Shown piece after piece: positions 60,696 to 64,000 of a DNA stretch of 64,000 nucleotides. Source of the stretch: Euzebya tangerina (lineage in GTDB: Bacteria; Actinomycetota; Nitriliruptoria; Euzebyales; Euzebyaceae); assembly GCF_003074135.1 (NCBI RefSeq), contig NZ_PPDK01000004.1, forward strand, positions 1 to 64,000, given 5' to 3'. Below the pieces are notes generated by a model. It was given only the letters and a program-made list of their open reading frames with translations, ran no database searches and had not been told where the DNA came from. How positions within the stretch are numbered: position 1 is the stretch's first letter; every line of letters starts with the position of its first letter. The position numbers were made by a program, and so were the translations under genes.

Positions 60696-61541
60696 TCAGG
60701 ACGGATTGGGGACGTTGCCGATGACGATCTCGCGGACCTCGTAGGCCCGAGTGGTCTCGGTGACCGGCCAGTCGTCGCCGTAGTTGGTGTCCCGATACCA
60801 GGTCACGTCGAGGGTGACGTCGTAGGTGCCCTTGGTGGACCACATGTGGCGGACGGGCGTGGTCTCGGACTCACTGCCGGCCTCGCGGACGGTGTACTGG
60901 CGCTGGTGGCCGTACTGCTCGGCGGTTGGTTCACCGACATCGAACGTCCAGGTCTGCGGGGTGAGGACACAGGAGACGGGGTAGCCGCGGATGTCGAGCC
61001 CCGGTCCCGATGATCGAGGTTGCGGGTCCGTGGCATCCCACAGCCACGTCTCGACGCCGGTCACGCCCCACTGGTGCGGGTTGTGTCCGATCTCGGGATC
61101 AGGAACATCGGGGCAGATCCGCTGGACGATCTCGTCGTGATCCGGCGGCCGAGGTATGGCCACGCCAGTGCCTGCCACGATGAATCCCGCGGGCAGGTCG
61201 GAGATCCCGTCGCCATCGGCGTCGGGGCAGAACGGCAGGGAGTCGGACTGCGTCTGTCCCGTCCCGGTGGTCACGACACGGTTGGTGAGGCAGCCGGGTG
61301 CCGCGGAGGTCGACCCGGCGTTGCCGAGGGTCGTCTGGCCGGGCAACGGAGTGTTCGCGCCGGCGCAGGCTGCTGGACCACCAATGCAAGAGCCCTCGCT
61401 ACCTCCTGCGGTCCCGCCTGAGCCGCCACCCGGAACGTTCGATGGCTGCGCCTTTGCCGCGGAGGTGAAGGTCAAGAAGATCGCCGATGCCAAGAGCAGA
61501 GCGAAAGGCGCACGCCTCAACAACGCTCGCACTCCGTCCAC
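60696..61541 (-). CDS. Secreted protein of the duplicated two-gene module (copy 2, gene A)
   Basis: The 281-residue paralogue of 18763-19560 has a signal peptide (APFALLLASAIFLTFTSAAK), a Gly/Cys-containing variable region with a DADGDGISD motif, and the conserved C-terminal domain: NPHQWGVTGVETWLWDATDP, IRGYPVSCVLTPQTWTFDVG, TPVRHMWSTKGTYDVTLDV, YEVREIVIGNVPNP. The match to copy 1 is strong over the last 150 residues and absent before. GTG 61541 overlaps the upstream gene by 25 bp; GTG 61532 is equally possible. Function unknown. Confidence 0.75.
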   Translation of the reverse strand: MDGVRALLRRAPFALLLASAIFLTFTSAAKAQPSNVPGGGSGGTAGGSEGSCIGGPAACAGANTPLPGQTTLGNAGSTSAAPGCLTNRVVTTGTGQTQSDSLPFCPDADGDGISDLPAGFIVAGTGVAIPRPPDHDEIVQRICPDVPDPEIGHNPHQWGVTGVETWLWDATDPQPRSSGPGLDIRGYPVSCVLTPQTWTFDVGEPTAEQYGHQRQYTVREAGSESETTPVRHMWSTKGTYDVTLDVTWYRDTNYGDDWPVTETTRAYEVREIVIGNVPNPS

Positions 61542-62374
61542 CCCTCTTCTGCAGCAAGTTCACGAACACGATCTGCGGCGTCCTCAGACACTTGATTGAA
61601 GTCGAGGCCGTCGGCCTCTGCGTAGACAATGGGCTCCCATTCGGCGACCACCTCTTCGGTGAAAGTCACGGCCCTGAAGAAGTACGCCTTCTTGACTCCT
61701 TCCTCGTCTTCGAAGACAGCCGTCCACACGGCGGTGAACAGCTCGTCCTGGAAGTAGACGTCCTGCATTCCGCCGAAGCTGTTGAAAGGCTCCGACCCAT
61801 CGGCGCCACCGAAGACGGGCCGGTCGACGGGTTCCCCGAGATCCTGGACCTGCTCGGCTATAGGGATGACCAGGCGGTCCCAGAGTTCGGGTGGCTGGTT
61901 CTCCTGCTCAGGGTCGGCCCAACCGTTCTCATAGCTGAAGCGAGCCGTGGGCGGGGCGTCCGGGTGGGTGATCTCGGCCACCGTGCCCAGCTGCTGCCAC
62001 GGTCCGGTGGCGGGGCCTCCCTCGAACAGGACCGTCGTGGACCGTGCCTCCGTAGCGGTCGGTGTGGGCGTCGGGCTGCCGGTCGGAGTCGGCGTCGGAG
62101 AGGGATCCTCCGTCGGTGTCGCAGACGCGGTCGGACTTGACGATGGCGTCGCTGCCGGTTCGTCCAACATGGGGTCCACCGGGGCGGGCCTTGGAGCCTC
62201 TGTGATGGCCAAGACCGGGTTTGCCTCGTCCCGGTCAGGCTCCCCACCTCCCCCATCCAGCCACCGCGCGCCCAACACGCCGACACCGGCCAGGAAAAGC
62301 AGACCGCAGACGCCCCAGACCACCAACTCGGTGGGGCGTTCGCGTAGCCGGCGGCCGCCTCCTCCTGATCTCAT
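61517..62374 (-). CDS. Membrane-anchored protein of the duplicated module (copy 2, gene B)
   Basis: The 285-residue protein has an N-terminal anchor (TELVVWGVCGLLFLAGVGVL, then GARWLDGGG), an Ala/Pro/Ser/Thr linker (about 50-105) and an outer domain ending WTECERC. It shares with copy 1 (19560-20462) the anchor sequence, the linker type, the C-terminal Cys and the order before gene A. The outer domains (ENGWADPEQENQPPELWDRL here) show little resemblance. This pattern suggests a common assembly mode with variable specificity, which is inference. Confidence 0.7.
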   Translation of the reverse strand: MRSGGGGRRLRERPTELVVWGVCGLLFLAGVGVLGARWLDGGGGEPDRDEANPVLAITEAPRPAPVDPMLDEPAATPSSSPTASATPTEDPSPTPTPTGSPTPTPTATEARSTTVLFEGGPATGPWQQLGTVAEITHPDAPPTARFSYENGWADPEQENQPPELWDRLVIPIAEQVQDLGEPVDRPVFGGADGSEPFNSFGGMQDVYFQDELFTAVWTAVFEDEEGVKKAYFFRAVTFTEEVVAEWEPIVYAEADGLDFNQVSEDAADRVRELAAEEGWTECERC

Positions 62375-63010
62375 CTGCTGCTGTCCCCGATCCCCAGTCC
62401 CCGACTACCGGCCGCTGAAGCCCAGAGAGTAGTCGCACCCGGACTGCCTCCGTCGAAGATATCCACAGCCGCAGGACGGGAGATCCATGACACAGCAGGC
62501 CCGCAGGATCCGGAGGGCCAGGGCCCACCACAGGCCGGACCTAGCACCCGGCCCGCAGCAGTCAGGTACGGAGTGGGCGGGGCGACTGCAGCCAGCACGG
62601 CTCAGACGCCTCGCTGCCCACCGCCCCGGGACCTGACCGCCCCGAAACCCGCGCTGGGCGTATCACCTCAGCCGTTCCGAGCGTCCCTGGCTCGGGCCTG
62701 CGATGCCGGTCCAGCGAACACGGTTAGATGAATCGAGTTCAGTTGAGTGTTACACAACACTGCGTAAGAACGACCGGCCCGTGCACGGGCGGGCAAACAG
62801 GCCGAACCTAGCCCAAGAACCAGGAAAACACTGCACGATTGGACACCTTGAAGCCCACACAGCCCACACATTCCGTGGTGTTTCAAGTACTACACGTGAG
62901 GCCGAAGCTGTGCGCAGCAATCAGCCGATAGTTGACGCGAGGGTCTACGCAACGTAGTTTTGCCAGGCGTGGTTCTGAGGGGCCCGCACGCAGCTTGAGG
63001 GATTCGGGAA
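62375..63010. other. Long intergenic region upstream of the second initiating transferase
   Basis: This 636-bp gap is AT-richer than its surroundings in its right half. It contains the inverted repeat GTGTT-ACAC-AACAC (62747-62760), a DnaA-box-like TATCCACAG near 62460 and a promoter at 62932-62960. I find no gene or tRNA in it. Confidence 0.5.
62932..62960 (+). promoter_or_regulatory. Promoter for the 63011 gene
   Basis: TTGACG (62932-62937), 17-bp spacer, TAGTTT (62955-62960). Transcription would start near 62967, giving a leader of about 45 nt. The inverted repeat at 62747-62760 lies 170 bp upstream and could be a regulator site. Confidence 0.6.
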
Positions 63011-64000
63011 ATGATGCAGCAAAACGTGAACGACGTCGTGATCGACGTACGCGATGACGCCGGGGCGAAGCCGGCGCAGCAGGATGTCGCGCCGCGAATC
63101 CAGCCCTGGCTGGTTCGTGAGAGCGTCATGGGCGCCAAGATCGTCCTGATGATCGCCGACCTGGTCCTCCTCTTCGCCCTTGTGGCAGTGCTGGGCCAGA
63201 CCCTCTTCGGCCGGCCTCTGGCCGCCGGGAGCGTCGTCGACATGAACCCCGTCGCCGTCCTGGCCGGGGTGCTCGCCATGCCCTTCCTGTGGTCTCGCCT
63301 GGGGCTCTACCGCATCCGTCAGCGGGCCACGGCGTTCCGGCTGATCCGGAAGGGCTTCGTCGGCGGGGCCGGGATGATGCTCTGCCTCTTCACCCTGATG
63401 GTCGTCATGGACACCGCAGGCGTCTCTCGGCTCTTCCTGGCGCTGCTGGGGAGCGGCACCGCGGTGCTGCTGACGGTCAACCGCCTGGTCGTACGCAGCT
63501 ACCTGCGGCACCGCTTCGACCGCGACGCGAAGCAGACCCACGTGCTGCTGGTCGGCGACAACCTGGGAGCCGAGCAGTACCTCTCGACCTTGGAGATCCA
63601 CCCCGAGCTGGGTGTGAAGGCCATCGGGTCGGTCGGTCTCCGTCCGATCACCGGCCAGCCGCACCTCGGCGACATCCACGCGCTCGAGCGGATCCTGCGG
63701 GACAAGGTGGTCGACGAGGTCGTCATCTGCCTCCCCTTCGAGGAGTGGCCGCTGATCCGCGAGTGCGCCCGCACCGCCGAGCTCCAGGGCAAGACCGTCC
63801 GAATCCCCATGCTGCTCACCGAGGAGATGGAGTCGCGCAGCCGCATCGACCAACTCGGTGCCCTGCCGATGTTCTCGCTGATCAACACCCCGGACAGCCT
63901 GGTGATGAAGGGCCTCAAGCGGGCCCTGGACCTGGTCGGCGCCGGCTTCGGACTGCTCGTCACCGCGCCGCTCCTGCTCACCGCGGCGATCGGCATCAAG
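63011..64000 (+). CDS. Polyprenyl glycosylphosphotransferase (WbaP/CpsE-like), truncated by window end
   Basis: 330 codons are visible with no stop. The N-terminus has about four membrane helices (VLMIADLVLLFALVAVLGQT and others). A Rossmann-like CoA-binding domain follows (THVLLVGDNLGAEQYLSTLE, then VDEVVICLPFEEWPL). The last part enters the catalytic domain (GLKRALDLVGAGFGLLVTAP) before the sequence stops. This is the long form of undecaprenyl-phosphate sugar phosphotransferases that start polysaccharide assembly. ATG 63014 is equally possible. It suggests that a second polysaccharide locus begins here. Confidence 0.92.
   Translation, partial: MMQQNVNDVVIDVRDDAGAKPAQQDVAPRIQPWLVRESVMGAKIVLMIADLVLLFALVAVLGQTLFGRPLAAGSVVDMNPVAVLAGVLAMPFLWSRLGLYRIRQRATAFRLIRKGFVGGAGMMLCLFTLMVVMDTAGVSRLFLALLGSGTAVLLTVNRLVVRSYLRHRFDRDAKQTHVLLVGDNLGAEQYLSTLEIHPELGVKAIGSVGLRPITGQPHLGDIHALERILRDKVVDEVVICLPFEEWPLIRECARTAELQGKTVRIPMLLTEEMESRSRIDQLGALPMFSLINTPDSLVMKGLKRALDLVGAGFGLLVTAPLLLTAAIGIK

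Noticed and set aside
62945-63853. 302-codon minus-strand frame near the right edge
   Set aside because: It lies opposite the WbaP-like transferase, whose membrane helices and Rossmann motifs are clear on the plus strand, with a promoter in front.

Overview
The window is high-GC bacterial DNA, dense in genes, with frequent 4-bp ATGA/GTGA overlaps, GTG starts and long spurious antisense frames. The gene families point to an actinobacterium: paired dynamin-like GTPases, two DUF222/HNH endonucleases, two DUF4012 proteins and four cell-wall-binding-repeat-2 (CWB2) proteins. A Nitriliruptoria/Euzebya-like lineage is my guess, made from family content only. I see no rRNA, tRNA, CRISPR array, integrase or intact insertion sequence.

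Layout. 0-1.4 kb: a 20-bp tandem repeat, then a molybdate-binding lipoprotein (modA) and its MerR/TOBE regulator. 1.4-6.2 kb: an SLC13/DASS anion transporter divergent from cysD and a cysN-cysC fusion whose kinase domain lacks key residues. 6.3-12.6 kb: SRPBCC and DUF1990-like proteins, a thioredoxin-like/CcdA-like redox pair, an ACT protein, a Uma2 nuclease-like protein and a CWB2/sugar-dehydrogenase fusion. 12.7-16.6 kb: two overlapping dynamin-like GTPases; the second has a Lys-to-Arg P-loop and two in-frame 15-bp repeat arrays. 16.7-20.5 kb: a DUF222/HNH endonuclease next to a two-gene secreted/anchored module. 20.8-25.6 kb: a very large DUF4012 protein with internal repeats and a VapBC-like pair.

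25.6-46.7 kb is a cell-surface polysaccharide locus: a CapD/WbpM-type nucleotide-sugar dehydratase, a BY-kinase/Wzz co-polymerase, an initiating sugar phosphotransferase, two DegT-type aminotransferases, three sulfotransferases, an FkbM methyltransferase, two acyltransferases, two glycosyltransferases, a probable polymerase and a flippase. A second initiating phosphotransferase begins at 63.0 kb and runs off the window. Three sulfotransferases suggest a sulfated glycan, which would connect the locus to the sulfate-activation genes near the left edge.

46.7-58.6 kb is a looser zone: two more CWB2 proteins, two related lipoproteins, a PIN/RHH pair, and at least five broken genes (DegT, P-loop kinase-like, AAA ATPase, PIN, Uma2). 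58.9-62.4 kb repeats the arrangement seen at 16.7-20.5 kb: a DUF222/HNH endonuclease beside a paralogous anchored/secreted gene pair. This duplicated pair has no function I can name and is the best candidate here for an undescribed system.
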